The notes under the pieces were generated by a model, which was not told the DNA's origin, made no database searches, and worked only from the letters and a program-made list of their open reading frames with translations. A DNA stretch of 64,000 bases from Bacteroidota bacterium (GTDB taxonomy: Bacteria; Bacteroidota; Bacteroidia; Bacteroidales; UBA12077), in assembly GCA_020444275.1 (NCBI GenBank), contig JAHLLG010000006.1, forward strand, positions 181,036 through 245,035. Reading direction: 5' to 3'. The number at the start of each line of letters is the position of its first letter. Positions within the stretch are counted from its first letter, which is position 1. Positions 55,134 through 63,921 of this stretch are shown piece after piece. A program made the position numbers and the translations under genes.

Positions 55134-55164
55134 TTGATAATTAATCCTTCTTTACCTAATTTCG
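55134..55164 (+). promoter_or_regulatory. Promoter of the S9 peptidase gene
   Basis: TTG at 55134-55136 is followed, after 20 bases, by TAATTTCG at 55157-55164, one mismatch from TAnnTTTG. This is the Bacteroidota promoter form with good spacing. The ATG is at 55208, giving a leader of about 37 bases. Confidence 0.55.
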
Positions 55165-55207
55165 TTTATTCTTTCATACTAAAATATACTAATAAAAAAC
55201 GAACACC

Positions 55208-57340
55208 ATGAAATTAAATCAAATTAAAACCTTTGTATTTAAAGGGTTTTCAATGTTTTTATTGGCAGGAATTACAGCAACTATGTTTTCCTGCACAAGC
55301 TCATCTGTTCAGCAAGATGAAGGTAAAATTATAGGAAAAGCAGATATAAAACTGGAGTCGGATTTGATGACCCCTGAAGTTCTATGGTCGTTTGGCCGTT
55401 TAGGTGATGTTCAGGTTTCACCGGATGGAAAAACGTTGCTTTATGGCGTTTCTTACTATTCAAAAGAGTTAAATAAAAGTAATCGCGAATTATTTACATT
55501 ACCGGCCGAAGGTGGCTCGCCAACACAATTAACCAAAACATCTGGTGGTGAGTATAACGCAATTTGGTCTGTTGATGGGGAAAAGATTTTTTATCTCGCA
55601 ACAGGGGAAAAGGATAATGGATTACAAATCTGGTCGATGAATCCAGATGGTGCTGCTAAAATGCAAATCTCTGATATTCCTGATGGAGTAACTAATATCA
55701 AAGTGGCACCTAACGGAAATCAAATTTTATTTACCAGCGAGATAAAAGTTGAAAAGAATGTTAACGACATGAACCCTGATTTACCAATGGCTAATGCGAT
55801 GATTTATGATGATTTGATGTATCGTCACTGGGATGTATGGGAAGATGGTTATTACAGTCATGTATTTATTGCTGATCTTGAAAATGGCAAAGTTACAAAT
55901 GCGAAAGATATTATGCCGGGAGAACCTTATGATACTCCGTTAATGCCTTTTGGTGGTATTGAGCAAGTTACCTGGAGTCCGGATAGTAAAACGATTGCTT
56001 ATACATGCAAAAAGCAAACAGGTAAAGATTACACGTTAAGCACAAACTCTGATGTTTATTTATATAATATTGAAACAGGAGAAACAACAAACTTTACCGA
56101 AGGAATGCCAGGTTATGACTGGACTCCTCTTTATTCACCTGACGGAACAAAATTGGCATGGCTAAGTATGAAGCGCGCAGGTTTCGAGGCTGATAAAGAG
56201 CGTTTGTTTATTGCTGATTTAACTACCGGCGAAAAAGTTAATTATTCAGAGAATTTTGATTACAGTCCTTCAAGTTTAGAGTGGACTGAAGATGGAAAGT
56301 CTATCTATTGTGTGGTAGGAATCAATGCTACTTTTCAGGTTTACAAAATCAATGTTGAAACAAAAGAATTTAAAGCTGTTACCGAAGGAATGCACGATTA
56401 TCACTCAGTTGCTATTGCAGGTGATCAACTGGTTGGAACAAAGGTTTCTATGGTAAAACCTGCTGAAATCTATTCGATCAATCCTGAAACGGGCGAAGAA
56501 AAAGAACTTAGTTTTGAAAATAAGCATATTTTGGATCAGTTAACCATGCCAACAGTGGAAAAACGAATGGTAAAAACTACGGATGGAAAAGATATGCCTA
56601 CATGGGTTATTAAACCTCCACATTTCGATGCTAATAAGAAGTATCCTACTTTATTATATTGCGAAGGAGGGCCTCAATCTCCATTAAGTCAGTTCTGGAG
56701 TTACCGTTGGAATTTCTCCATTATGGCATCTCATGGTTATGTTATTGTGGCTCCAAATCGTCGTGGAGTATTAACCTTAGGTCAGCAGTGGACAGATGAA
56801 ATCAGTAAAGACAATGCCGGGCAAGCTATGCAAGATTTATTGGCTGGTATTGATGATGTTAAAAAAGAACCGTATGTAGATGAAGAAAATTTGGGTGCTG
56901 TTGGTGCTAGCTTTGGAGCTTTTTCTGTTTTCTGGTTAGCTGGAAATCATGATGGTCGCTTTAAAGCATTTATAGCTCACGATGGTGTCTTTAATTCTGA
57001 GATGGAATATATGACAACGGACGAATCTTTCTTTGATAACTGGGAAAAAGGCGGAGCTCCGTGGGAAAAGGATAATAAAGTAGCAATGAAATCGTATGCC
57101 GGTTCACCCGATAATTTTATTCAAAATTGGGATACACCGATTCTCGTAATCCATGGTGGAAGAGATTATCGAATACCTTATACCCAAGGAATGGCAGCAT
57201 TTAATTCTGCTCGTTTGCAAGGTGTTGAAGCACGATTCTTATACTTCCCCGAAGAAAACCACTGGGTATTAAAACCTCAGAATGGAATTTTATGGCAGCG
57301 AACTTTTTTTGGTTGGCTTGATAAATATTTAAAGGAATAG
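55208..57340 (+). CDS. S9 family prolyl oligopeptidase, lipoprotein
   Basis: 710 residues. The N-terminus is a lipoprotein signal (ITATMFSCTSS). A beta-propeller of about 60-440 with WD40-like/PD40 blades (DVQVSPDGKTLLYGVS; QVTWSPDSKTIAYTC; WTPLYSPDGTKLAWLS) caps an alpha/beta-hydrolase domain. The catalytic triad is Ser in GAVGASFGAFSVFW, Asp in HGGRDYRIPYTQG and His in EENHWVLKP. Members include dipeptidyl- and acylaminoacyl-peptidases that degrade oligopeptides in the periplasm. It has its own promoter and terminator. Confidence 0.93.
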   Translation: MKLNQIKTFVFKGFSMFLLAGITATMFSCTSSSVQQDEGKIIGKADIKLESDLMTPEVLWSFGRLGDVQVSPDGKTLLYGVSYYSKELNKSNRELFTLPAEGGSPTQLTKTSGGEYNAIWSVDGEKIFYLATGEKDNGLQIWSMNPDGAAKMQISDIPDGVTNIKVAPNGNQILFTSEIKVEKNVNDMNPDLPMANAMIYDDLMYRHWDVWEDGYYSHVFIADLENGKVTNAKDIMPGEPYDTPLMPFGGIEQVTWSPDSKTIAYTCKKQTGKDYTLSTNSDVYLYNIETGETTNFTEGMPGYDWTPLYSPDGTKLAWLSMKRAGFEADKERLFIADLTTGEKVNYSENFDYSPSSLEWTEDGKSIYCVVGINATFQVYKINVETKEFKAVTEGMHDYHSVAIAGDQLVGTKVSMVKPAEIYSINPETGEEKELSFENKHILDQLTMPTVEKRMVKTTDGKDMPTWVIKPPHFDANKKYPTLLYCEGGPQSPLSQFWSYRWNFSIMASHGYVIVAPNRRGVLTLGQQWTDEISKDNAGQAMQDLLAGIDDVKKEPYVDEENLGAVGASFGAFSVFWLAGNHDGRFKAFIAHDGVFNSEMEYMTTDESFFDNWEKGGAPWEKDNKVAMKSYAGSPDNFIQNWDTPILVIHGGRDYRIPYTQGMAAFNSARLQGVEARFLYFPEENHWVLKPQNGILWQRTFFGWLDKYLKE

Positions 57341-57350
57341 AGGATAAACA

Positions 57351-57383
57351 AAAAAACCCCAACGAATTTCGTTGGGGTTTTTT
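57351..57383. terminator. Bidirectional rho-independent terminator
   Basis: AAAAAACCCCAACGAA (57351-57366) pairs perfectly with TTCGTTGGGGTTTTTT (57368-57383). It lies between convergent S9 peptidase and EFR1 genes and has A/T-runs on both sides, so it can serve both. Confidence 0.92.
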
Positions 57384-57425
57384 GTCTGTACAATAAAGAC
57401 TAATGCATGAGTATTATTTTAGGGT

Positions 57426-58226
57426 TTATGCATTTATTATTAATTCATTAACCCTTACCTTAGGATTTGTATATTGCTTTAAGGCGGTATCAAAATTAGG
57501 ATGTGTAATGGCAAACTCAGGACACCACTGGATGCAGGCATGACAGAATTCACAATTATCATAAAAATGAGGATTACCATAACTAAGCGTAATGTTTGCT
57601 CGAGGACACACTCTTACACAAGTGCCGCATCCGGTGCATTTTTCGCTTACCTTAAAATCCTGTGAAGCAGTTTTGAAAAAATCTACTCCGTATGCATGGA
57701 AAAATGTTCCTAAACGATTAGCAAGCCATGAACTGCTTTCCGGTTTGTGTGCAATTTGTTTATTCACAACAGAAGCAATTTCTTCTAATCGTTCTTCTCC
57801 GGTTTTTAGTTTTCTTCTTTTTCGATCCAGCCCGATAACAATATGATCCAGTGCATTCTTTTTAGCTAAACTGGAACATGGAGCTTTGATTACAAATCCT
57901 GCACTGAGTTTAATACTCTTGTTTTCCAGTGCTTGTTCTATGGTAATTAATGTTTTGGCAGGGATACCCACGCACGTAGCAATGGCAAAAACGTATGGAT
58001 TGCCTCGAACCTGCAATTTATTGATAAATTCTATTACTATACGTGGTGGTCCCCAGGCAAATACCGGGAAAATAACTCCAATTCGTTCTGATGAGCATTG
58101 AATAGCATCTTGTTCGAAAACTTCGGATATGGAAACAAGATCTTGTGTGTTGATTCTATTGGCTAATTGCTTTGCAAAATGCAATGAGTTTCCTGTGGCT
58201 GAAAAATAAAAAATAGTCGTGTTCAT
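57426..58226 (-). CDS. EFR1 family flavodoxin-ferredoxin protein
   Basis: 266 residues. A flavodoxin-like domain (TTIFYFSATGNSLHFAKQLA, FMN-phosphate loop) is followed by a C-terminal pair of 4Fe-4S motifs: CTGCGTCVRVCP near 200 and CEFCHACIQWCP near 225, each with complete cysteines. Proteins of this kind transfer electrons in anaerobes; the partner is unknown. It has a clear -7 box and an FNR-like palindrome upstream, next to a Crp/Fnr-family gene, so redox-responsive control is likely. Confidence 0.93.
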   Translation of the reverse strand: MNTTIFYFSATGNSLHFAKQLANRINTQDLVSISEVFEQDAIQCSSERIGVIFPVFAWGPPRIVIEFINKLQVRGNPYVFAIATCVGIPAKTLITIEQALENKSIKLSAGFVIKAPCSSLAKKNALDHIVIGLDRKRRKLKTGEERLEEIASVVNKQIAHKPESSSWLANRLGTFFHAYGVDFFKTASQDFKVSEKCTGCGTCVRVCPRANITLSYGNPHFYDNCEFCHACIQWCPEFAITHPNFDTALKQYTNPKVRVNELIINA

Positions 58227-58250
58227 AATCTTTTGTTTTGATGTTTAAAG

Positions 58251-58258
58251 CAAAAGTA
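58251..58258 (-). promoter_or_regulatory. -7 box of the EFR1 gene
   Basis: On the minus strand TACTTTTG is a full match to TAnnTTTG, 25 bases before the ATG at 58226. No TTG is found at -33, which fits a promoter that needs an activator. Confidence 0.6.
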
Positions 58259-58278
58259 TGGACCACAGTGCAGAAAAA

Positions 58279-58296
58279 ATTTGTCCTATGACAAAT
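58279..58296 (-). promoter_or_regulatory. FNR-like operator of the EFR1 gene
   Basis: ATTTGTCCTATGACAAAT: a palindrome with 7-base arms and a 4-base spacer, of the form TTGTC-N4-GACAA. Its centre lies about 33 bases upstream of the -7 box, near -43 from the expected start, which is the class II activator position. Confidence 0.65.
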
Positions 58297-58325
58297 AATT
58301 ACTTAGGGTAAAAATAATATTGAAA

Positions 58326-58904
58326 TCAGAAGCTTTCTCTTCGCAGACGGCTTAAGGAACTTTGGGTAATACCCAAATACGAAGCAATATATTTTAGAGG
58401 TACATGTCTTGCAAGATTGGGATAATTCTTCACAAAATACTGGTATTGCTCTGCAGCGGAGCCAAAGCGAAGAAAATTTTGCATCTGAATCATTCGGTTT
58501 AAAGCTTGCGAAGCAAATATACCTTGCGCACTTTTCCATTGTGGTAATTTGTTTTGAAGTTTAGTGTTTTCTTGCTTACTTATTCTCAAGATTACGGCAT
58601 CGGTAACAGCAATGATATTTAGTTGGGCAGGTTGTGCTTTTTCATAACTCTCGAGATCGGTAAAAAACTGATTAGGTTCTAAAAAATGTTTTACTACTTC
58701 ATCACCTTCGGTGTTATAAATAAAGCTGCATAGTATTCCACTGCAAAGAAATCCGATTTTACCACATCGTTGTCCGGCTTGCAAAAAGAAGTGGTTCTTG
58801 GGGATTATTTCTGATTCGAAACAGGCATATACTTCTTCTATTTCTTTTTCTGAAAGAATACCTGTTTGTTTAATATGTTTGGAAAAGAGTTCGAAAAGTT
58901 TCAT
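58326..58904 (-). CDS. Crp/Fnr family transcriptional regulator
   Basis: 192 residues. The cNMP-type domain has FLQAGQRCGKIGFLCSGILC and EGDEVVKHFLEPNQFFTDLE; the C-terminal helix-turn-helix reads PLKYIASYLGITQSSLSRLR. The Ser-Arg of the recognition helix is conserved. Three Cys residues lie in the N-terminal part (ACFES, GQRCG, LCSGILC) and could form a redox site, but an FNR iron-sulfur motif (four N-terminal Cys) is not evident. It stands upstream of EFR1 on the same strand. Its own promoter carries TTTGTC half-sites. Confidence 0.92.
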   Translation of the reverse strand: MKLFELFSKHIKQTGILSEKEIEEVYACFESEIIPKNHFFLQAGQRCGKIGFLCSGILCSFIYNTEGDEVVKHFLEPNQFFTDLESYEKAQPAQLNIIAVTDAVILRISKQENTKLQNKLPQWKSAQGIFASQALNRMIQMQNFLRFGSAAEQYQYFVKNYPNLARHVPLKYIASYLGITQSSLSRLRRESF

Positions 58905-58911
58905 TAAAAAT

Positions 58912-58947
58912 GTTTGTCTATTCCAAAGTTAAAAAAATGGTTTGTCT
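58912..58947 (-). promoter_or_regulatory. Promoter and TTTGTC half-sites of the Crp/Fnr gene
   Basis: The minus strand has a perfect -7 box TAACTTTG (plus 58924-58931), 20 bases before the ATG at 58904. On the plus strand GTTTGTCT occurs twice in direct orientation at 58912-58919 and 58940-58947, 28 bases apart. TTTGTC is the same half-site as in the EFR1 operator, which suggests autoregulation. Confidence 0.5.
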
Positions 58948-59047
58948 TAAAAAATTAAGAAGTTATTATGTGGGAGAGAAACTTTCTTAATGTTAGTTCT
59001 AGTTTCTCATGTTAGGGTGGAATAGAGTGATTAAAGGGGGTTGAAAT

Positions 59048-59092
59048 AAAAAATCCTGACGATTGCTGTCAGGATTTTTGCTGTTAGATCCC
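59048..59092. repeat. 45-base direct repeat, left copy, with terminator stem
   Basis: Contains the stem AAATCCTGAC (59051-59060)/GTCAGGATTT (59068-59077) followed by TTGCTGT and GATCCC. It matches the copy at 63922-63966 at 40 of 45 positions, same orientation. On the minus strand the stem plus T-run acts as terminator for the OmpA gene. Confidence 0.75.
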
Positions 59093-59170
59093 AAAATAGA
59101 ACAGGGCAGGCTAAGTTTCCGGGCTACAAATGAGACCTGCCATTATTGATTTAATATGTTGGATGTTTAA

Positions 59171-60103
59171 TTAAAACTCAACCAGCTCAACTCTTCTGTT
59201 TCGCTCTTTTCCCTCTTCTGTTGCGTTGCTCATTTGTGGAGAAGTGGAACCAACACCATAAGGCTTAAGTTGCGAAGCATCTACCCCATAATCCGATACG
59301 AGTTTTTCAAGAACAGCATTCGCCCTTGCTGTTGAAAGTTTAATATTGGATTCAAAACCACCAGTATTATCGGTATGTCCTACAATCAGGAATTTCTGGC
59401 CACTGTTATCTTTTAAATAATTGGCAATTATTTGAAGGGCATCTGTGGATTCTTCTTTCACTTCTGATTTTCCTGTATCGAAATAGATATCATAAATTGC
59501 TACCCTTCCGTTTTGTGCAATACCATCATTTAGCACATTTAGAGTTACATTGTTCATATCCATTGGCTCTGCTAAAAGCGTAACTACGGTGTAATATACA
59601 TTCTTTTCAATTTGTGCAGCTGCCACGCTTATATAAATGTCATTTTCTGCTGTTGAAATCTTTCCAACAACATAATCTTGCGCATAATTTGGAAGCTGAA
59701 GATAGGAATATGACGCACTATGGTCTAATCTACCTTTGGCAAACAAATCTTTCATAAATCGGACTGTTTTTCCGGTTTCTTCATCTTTATAGATTTTAGC
59801 GCTCCTGGATAAATGAATAATAGTGCCACCTTTTGATTGAATGGCTTTTTCATAATTTTTAATGATCTCGTAAGCAGAAACACCTTCTGGTGCTTTACAG
59901 AATTGTCTTCGAATTTTACCGTCAATCGCTTCATGAGAATTTGGGCTTGTAAGATAATAATGAGTTTCAAACCCGATATCATCATCATACACTAATTTAC
60001 TTCCATTATAAAGTGAAATGACATCGTTGTTTTCCTGAGCTGACACATTTAAAACATTTATTACAATAATACTTACAATAATTAAATAACTTAATTTTTT
60101 CAT
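59171..60103 (-). CDS. OmpA family protein with N-terminal DUF4892-like domain
   Basis: 310 residues from the ATG at 60103 (signal peptide MKKLSYLIIVSIIVINVLNV, cleavage near SAQE); an upstream ATG at 60136 would add 11 residues before it. Residues 25-190 form a beta-rich domain that resembles DUF4892. The last 115 residues form an OmpA peptidoglycan-binding domain: VAIYDIYFDTGKSEVKEES, IVGHTDNTGGFESNIKLSTA and the closing NRRVELVEF, including the Asp and Arg that hold diaminopimelate. It comes third in the set with two lipoproteins and ends in the terminator at the left repeat. Confidence 0.88.
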   Translation of the reverse strand: MKKLSYLIIVSIIVINVLNVSAQENNDVISLYNGSKLVYDDDIGFETHYYLTSPNSHEAIDGKIRRQFCKAPEGVSAYEIIKNYEKAIQSKGGTIIHLSRSAKIYKDEETGKTVRFMKDLFAKGRLDHSASYSYLQLPNYAQDYVVGKISTAENDIYISVAAAQIEKNVYYTVVTLLAEPMDMNNVTLNVLNDGIAQNGRVAIYDIYFDTGKSEVKEESTDALQIIANYLKDNSGQKFLIVGHTDNTGGFESNIKLSTARANAVLEKLVSDYGVDASQLKPYGVGSTSPQMSNATEEGKERNRRVELVEF

Positions 60104-60175
60104 AATGATCTTTTTTTTATTTGATGAATCTCTCAATTCTTTAGGTTACACTTACTTTATTGTGTGGTTGTTTTA

Positions 60176-60844
60176 TTAATAGAATTCAAATGCAACTATC
60201 TTTAAACCATTCGCTGTTTCTTTAAAGGCCATGTCAAAAAGTTTTAGCGTATTATTTTCAGTATAAATTCCACCATAGATATGATATGCTTCTTCTTTTA
60301 CTTTGTAACTCAATATTTTTGTGTCAATATATCCTTTTTCAAGACTTCCATGAATTTTGGTCATTAGCAAGTTAAATTCTTCAGTTCCTACAGCGATATC
60401 AGTCAACATTTTACATTTATAGAAATTTTCTTGATATAGATTCTTTGCAAATTCATTTATAATTGTTTTAATTTTAAAATAATTTGGAGATAGCTCATCT
60501 ATTTCATCTTGTTCATATGTATAAGTTGTGATTTTCTTATTCTTATCTTCACTTTCTTCAACAATATTTACTTTTATTATTTGCCCTGATTCAATTTCGA
60601 AATACTTGTTTATCAGAATCGCAGAACTTAATGCAAAGTTTTCTTTACTGATTCCAAAGTCAAACAAATCACTATTTATGAAAGAAAACTCTTTAACGGC
60701 TCCTTTTTCTTTGCTGGCAAGTGTATCAAGATTCGTGTTAACATTACACAAACAATTTTTTGACAATTTCATTAAACCATCGATCTTGTTTAAAGAGCAA
60801 GATGTTATTAGTAATAGAAATAATCCCCAAAATAGTTTCTTCAT
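60176..60844 (-). CDS. Lipoprotein of unknown function
   Basis: 222 residues with a clear lipobox (LLITSCSLNKID, Cys at 16). The mature part is hydrophilic and mixed alpha/beta, with KGAVKEFSFINSDLFDFGIS and KTIINEFAKNLYQENFYKC. No family recognised. It starts 5 bases after the SecD-like lipoprotein gene and comes before the OmpA gene, so all three are probably one transcript. Confidence 0.82.
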   Translation of the reverse strand: MKKLFWGLFLLLITSCSLNKIDGLMKLSKNCLCNVNTNLDTLASKEKGAVKEFSFINSDLFDFGISKENFALSSAILINKYFEIESGQIIKVNIVEESEDKNKKITTYTYEQDEIDELSPNYFKIKTIINEFAKNLYQENFYKCKMLTDIAVGTEEFNLLMTKIHGSLEKGYIDTKILSYKVKEEAYHIYGGIYTENNTLKLFDMAFKETANGLKIVAFEFY

Positions 60845-60849
60845 ATTTT

Positions 60850-62106
60850 TTAATTAGCAGGGCCAGTTTTCCCCAAGTTTTCTTCCACTATCCTGACAGG
60901 TGCAGGCAATGGACCTGTTTGTAAAATACTAACAAGAACTTGTGCTTCTTCTTCAGTAAATTGTCCGGTAATAGAGGTTTGTCCACCTTGTATCTCTGAC
61001 TGAACACGGGGAAATGCATAGACATAATCGTCAAGAGTAATAGCAATGCTTTTTCCAATATTATTTCTTGTAAGTCGCTGCCATATTTTGGCACCTTCAC
61101 TATTCATTGACAGATGTATTGTGGTATTATCATTTTGATCGCGTTTTAGTGTTACATCCGTAATTACTGATCCATCCAGCGGAGCATCACCCTTACGGGT
61201 TGTTACTTTTATTGCCAAAAGCTGCAACATCGTTTCATCCTGAGGGTGAGGCTTATAAGTCCAGTAAAACCTTAAATCCTGAGGTAATATATCCTGAACA
61301 CTTTTATAGTTTAATAGATAATTTACGGTTGATGTATCGCCGATAGCAGCATAACCCGCAACAGGGCCCTGGATTAGCTGACCACTTCCATCTACAGCAG
61401 GATACAAAAAGGCAAACAGGGGATATTTTTTGACAAAATCCCTGGATTCCTCATCCGTTTTATCAACCTTCATTTTAATGGCCGACTCAATTTTTTTATC
61501 ATCGGCTAAATTAGCATTGACTTTTTCCAGGTAACTAAATATTTCGCTTACCTGGTAAGTTTCCCAGAACTCCAGTTGAGCTTGTGTTTCAATCAAATGA
61601 CGCACACTGTTTATGTTTTTAACTGCTGGAAGTTCTATTAAAATATTCTCTGAATTACCAATCCTGGTAACGTTTTGATGAGGGATACCATAACGTTTAA
61701 TGCGAGCCTTCAAAACATTTATTGTTTGGTTTATTCCTTGATCCACTTCTTTTTGTAATACACCAAGCACTTCTTCATTGGTTGAATTAAAATTGATATC
61801 GTTACGTAAATATGCAGTGCTGAAAATTTTTGCCAGACTTGCATCGGGGTTAATTGTATTATATGCTTTACCGAAAAGGGTAACGTAAGTTTCGCTGCTG
61901 TTACCTTGCATTTCATTAGCAACTTTTAGAGCCTCATGAAATTTCTCATCACTATTATTTGATGATAAAGACAAAAGAAGTTTATCTGCAGAAACTTTCA
62001 CAGTAAAACTGTTTTCCAGTTCTTTTTTACTCAACAATGTGCAGGATGTAAAAATTAATGCAACTAAAATAAATACTGAAATAGTTTTTTTGTTTATCAT
62101 AATCAT
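60850..62106 (-). CDS. Free-standing SecD-type periplasmic region as a lipoprotein
   Basis: 418 residues. A lipoprotein signal (VFILVALIFTSCTLL) is followed by a chain that matches the periplasmic part of Bacteroidota SecD/SecDF almost throughout: VSADKLLLSLSSNNSDEKFH, FGKAYNTINPDASLAKIFST, NVLKARIKRYGIPHQNVTRI, LIELPAVKNINSVRHLIETQ and LEFWETY, then the P1-head-like ITGQFTEEEAQVLVSILQTG and a PLPAPVRIVEEN tail, where membrane SecD would go on into its transmembrane domain. The first transmembrane segment with the LGLDLKGG motif and all later transmembrane helices are missing. It cannot be a proton-driven translocase. It may act as a chaperone or regulator at the envelope. First gene of the three-gene set. 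Confidence 0.83.
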   Translation of the reverse strand: MIMINKKTISVFILVALIFTSCTLLSKKELENSFTVKVSADKLLLSLSSNNSDEKFHEALKVANEMQGNSSETYVTLFGKAYNTINPDASLAKIFSTAYLRNDINFNSTNEEVLGVLQKEVDQGINQTINVLKARIKRYGIPHQNVTRIGNSENILIELPAVKNINSVRHLIETQAQLEFWETYQVSEIFSYLEKVNANLADDKKIESAIKMKVDKTDEESRDFVKKYPLFAFLYPAVDGSGQLIQGPVAGYAAIGDTSTVNYLLNYKSVQDILPQDLRFYWTYKPHPQDETMLQLLAIKVTTRKGDAPLDGSVITDVTLKRDQNDNTTIHLSMNSEGAKIWQRLTRNNIGKSIAITLDDYVYAFPRVQSEIQGGQTSITGQFTEEEAQVLVSILQTGPLPAPVRIVEENLGKTGPAN

Positions 62107-62506
62107 TCAGGTTTATTATTGTACTTAGTCTATGTTATATATTGGCATGAATTAGAAAGCTGATTTTGTATTACTTAACATTAATAAAAGTACAAAAAAA
62201 AGATGTTATTGGAAATTTTCCAGACTTTAATTTGTGATTATCATTTATCAAGATTTCTGTGCTTAGATTATCAGGATTAGGATTGTACTTGTATAATTGA
62301 TCTAAATTTCTTGTCAATTCTACATTGCTCTTTTCCGCCTGATTCAAAAGTGTTTCTTGGACAGAATTTATACTTTCGATTTGCTTATTTTGTCCATTTT
62401 TGATAGCCCATAAGAAGAATGATAGAAACAATAAATAATAGATTTTTCGTTAATTCTCAAATCTTGGACAAAACCCAAATAGCTTATGATTAGAAGTTGT
62501 AAAACG
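62107..62506. other. 400-base spacer between the envelope genes and the APC permease
   Basis: AT-rich; it holds no promoter or hairpin that I can support. The one possible gene is the small frame at 62171-62431. There is no terminator-like stem directly after the permease stop at 62507. Confidence 0.5.
62171..62431 (-). pseudogene. Small membrane-anchored reading frame, possibly a gene remnant
   Basis: 86 residues from a TTG at 62431; the frame has no ATG at its start and a stop 7 codons upstream. It begins with a hydrophobic segment (FLSFFLWAI) followed by a coiled-coil-like part (QIESINSVQETLLNQAEKSN, LTRNLDQLYKYNPNPDNLST). It reads like protein but ends in an abrupt, cysteine- and phenylalanine-rich tail (ITSFFCTFINVK), which may come from a frameshift. 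Either a small gene with an unusual start or the remnant of a longer one. Confidence 0.35.
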
Positions 62507-63760
62507 TTATTTTATTATTCTCAAAATGTAGGGTCTGAATATAAATATTGAATTACAGATAACTATTAATCCGATCATTGCGTAAGGTATTGTCCCAATC
62601 TTTTCAAGGATATCAGCAACAATTGCCAATCCGCAAAAAATTGAACCAATTAACGAAACCCATTTAAACTTTACTTTTTGTTGGAAGGCAATAAAATTTA
62701 CTGTGCCGAATGTAAACAGGAAAATAATGCTCGCAGCATCCACGAGACTATCGAGACTGCCAATTACTGCAAGCGCCCCTGCCAAAGCTGCAATTGATAG
62801 CAAGGCATAATAAGGAATATTTTTTTTATTTTCTTTAACAAATAGGTTTGGTAAATCTTTCTTTTCGGCTACACTTTCCATGAGTCGAGCAGTTGAAAAT
62901 AGGGTAGCATTAATGGCCGAGCCTGTTGAAAAAGCCGCTGCAATGGTTACAACTACAAGCCCAAGCATGCCCATAGATTTTCTCCCTGCAATTGAGAGAG
63001 CGACTTCTTTTTTTTCAATCAGAGTTTCTGCGCCAACAAGCATTGTTGTACCGAAAGTTACTAAAACATAAATGATGATTACGGCAATAACTGCCCAAAT
63101 ACTTGCTTTGGGGAGCGTATTATTTGGATTTTTTAAATCGTTGTAGTCATAAGATAAAAGCTGAAAGCCCTCATACGCCATAAAAATAGTTCCTGCACCG
63201 ATAATCGCTGCATGCCAAGGTTTTGGATTAATTCCTTTCGTTAACTGTTCTGGTGCCCATTCTACCATTCCATAAATGGCAAGCCCCAATAAAACCAATA
63301 ATTTTCCGTAAACCGTAATGATCTCGAAAGTTGAGGCGTTGGTTACTCCTTTGAGATTAATATAAGTAAGTAGGGCAATAATCGAAAATCCTAAAACTCT
63401 AGGTAACCAAGCACCTATATCAAATACATGTGCCACATAGTGCCCAAAGGTAAAAGCATATACTGAAAGGGTAAGAATATAACCGATAATCAAGATCCAA
63501 GAAAGACTACCGGCAAACCCCGCATGATCAATTTTTCTCAAAAATGTGAAAGCGCCACCACCTTCACTATATTTTACGGCGAGCTGGCTATAGCTATGTG
63601 CAGATATTAATGCTATAACACCGGCGATAACGAAACTTAACCAAGCCCATTGTCCTGCAGATTGAATAATAACTCCTAATACTGAAAATATACCACCTCC
63701 AACCATACCACCAACAGCCATTGCCCAGGTTGCATTAAAATTCATTTTATTACTTGGCAT
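62507..63760 (-). CDS. APC family amino-acid permease
   Basis: 417 residues with about twelve transmembrane helices. The helix-1 motif is MAVGGMVGGGIFSVLGV (the G-x-G/G-G-G-I-F pattern that contacts the substrate carboxyl group), and helix 6 contains IIGAGTIFMAYEGFQLLSYD (F-x-x-Y-x-G-F). Such proteins take up amino acids or polyamines by proton symport or exchange. Substrate cannot be told. It is the last gene before the right copy of the 45-base repeat. Confidence 0.92.
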   Translation of the reverse strand: MPSNKMNFNATWAMAVGGMVGGGIFSVLGVIIQSAGQWAWLSFVIAGVIALISAHSYSQLAVKYSEGGGAFTFLRKIDHAGFAGSLSWILIIGYILTLSVYAFTFGHYVAHVFDIGAWLPRVLGFSIIALLTYINLKGVTNASTFEIITVYGKLLVLLGLAIYGMVEWAPEQLTKGINPKPWHAAIIGAGTIFMAYEGFQLLSYDYNDLKNPNNTLPKASIWAVIAVIIIYVLVTFGTTMLVGAETLIEKKEVALSIAGRKSMGMLGLVVVTIAAAFSTGSAINATLFSTARLMESVAEKKDLPNLFVKENKKNIPYYALLSIAALAGALAVIGSLDSLVDAASIIFLFTFGTVNFIAFQQKVKFKWVSLIGSIFCGLAIVADILEKIGTIPYAMIGLIVICNSIFIFRPYILRIIK

Positions 63761-63921
63761 TTCTAAAAATGTTTTGTAAATCGATGTTATATCAAAAATA
63801 CATAAAAACTTCTTTTTTTGTGCCTGTTAGGTGGAAAATTGGGTAACAGTAATTTTCACAACTATATAGTGAATCTGATTTTAGTGCTATGTGGTATCCA
63901 TAATTCCGGAAGGCTTAAAAC

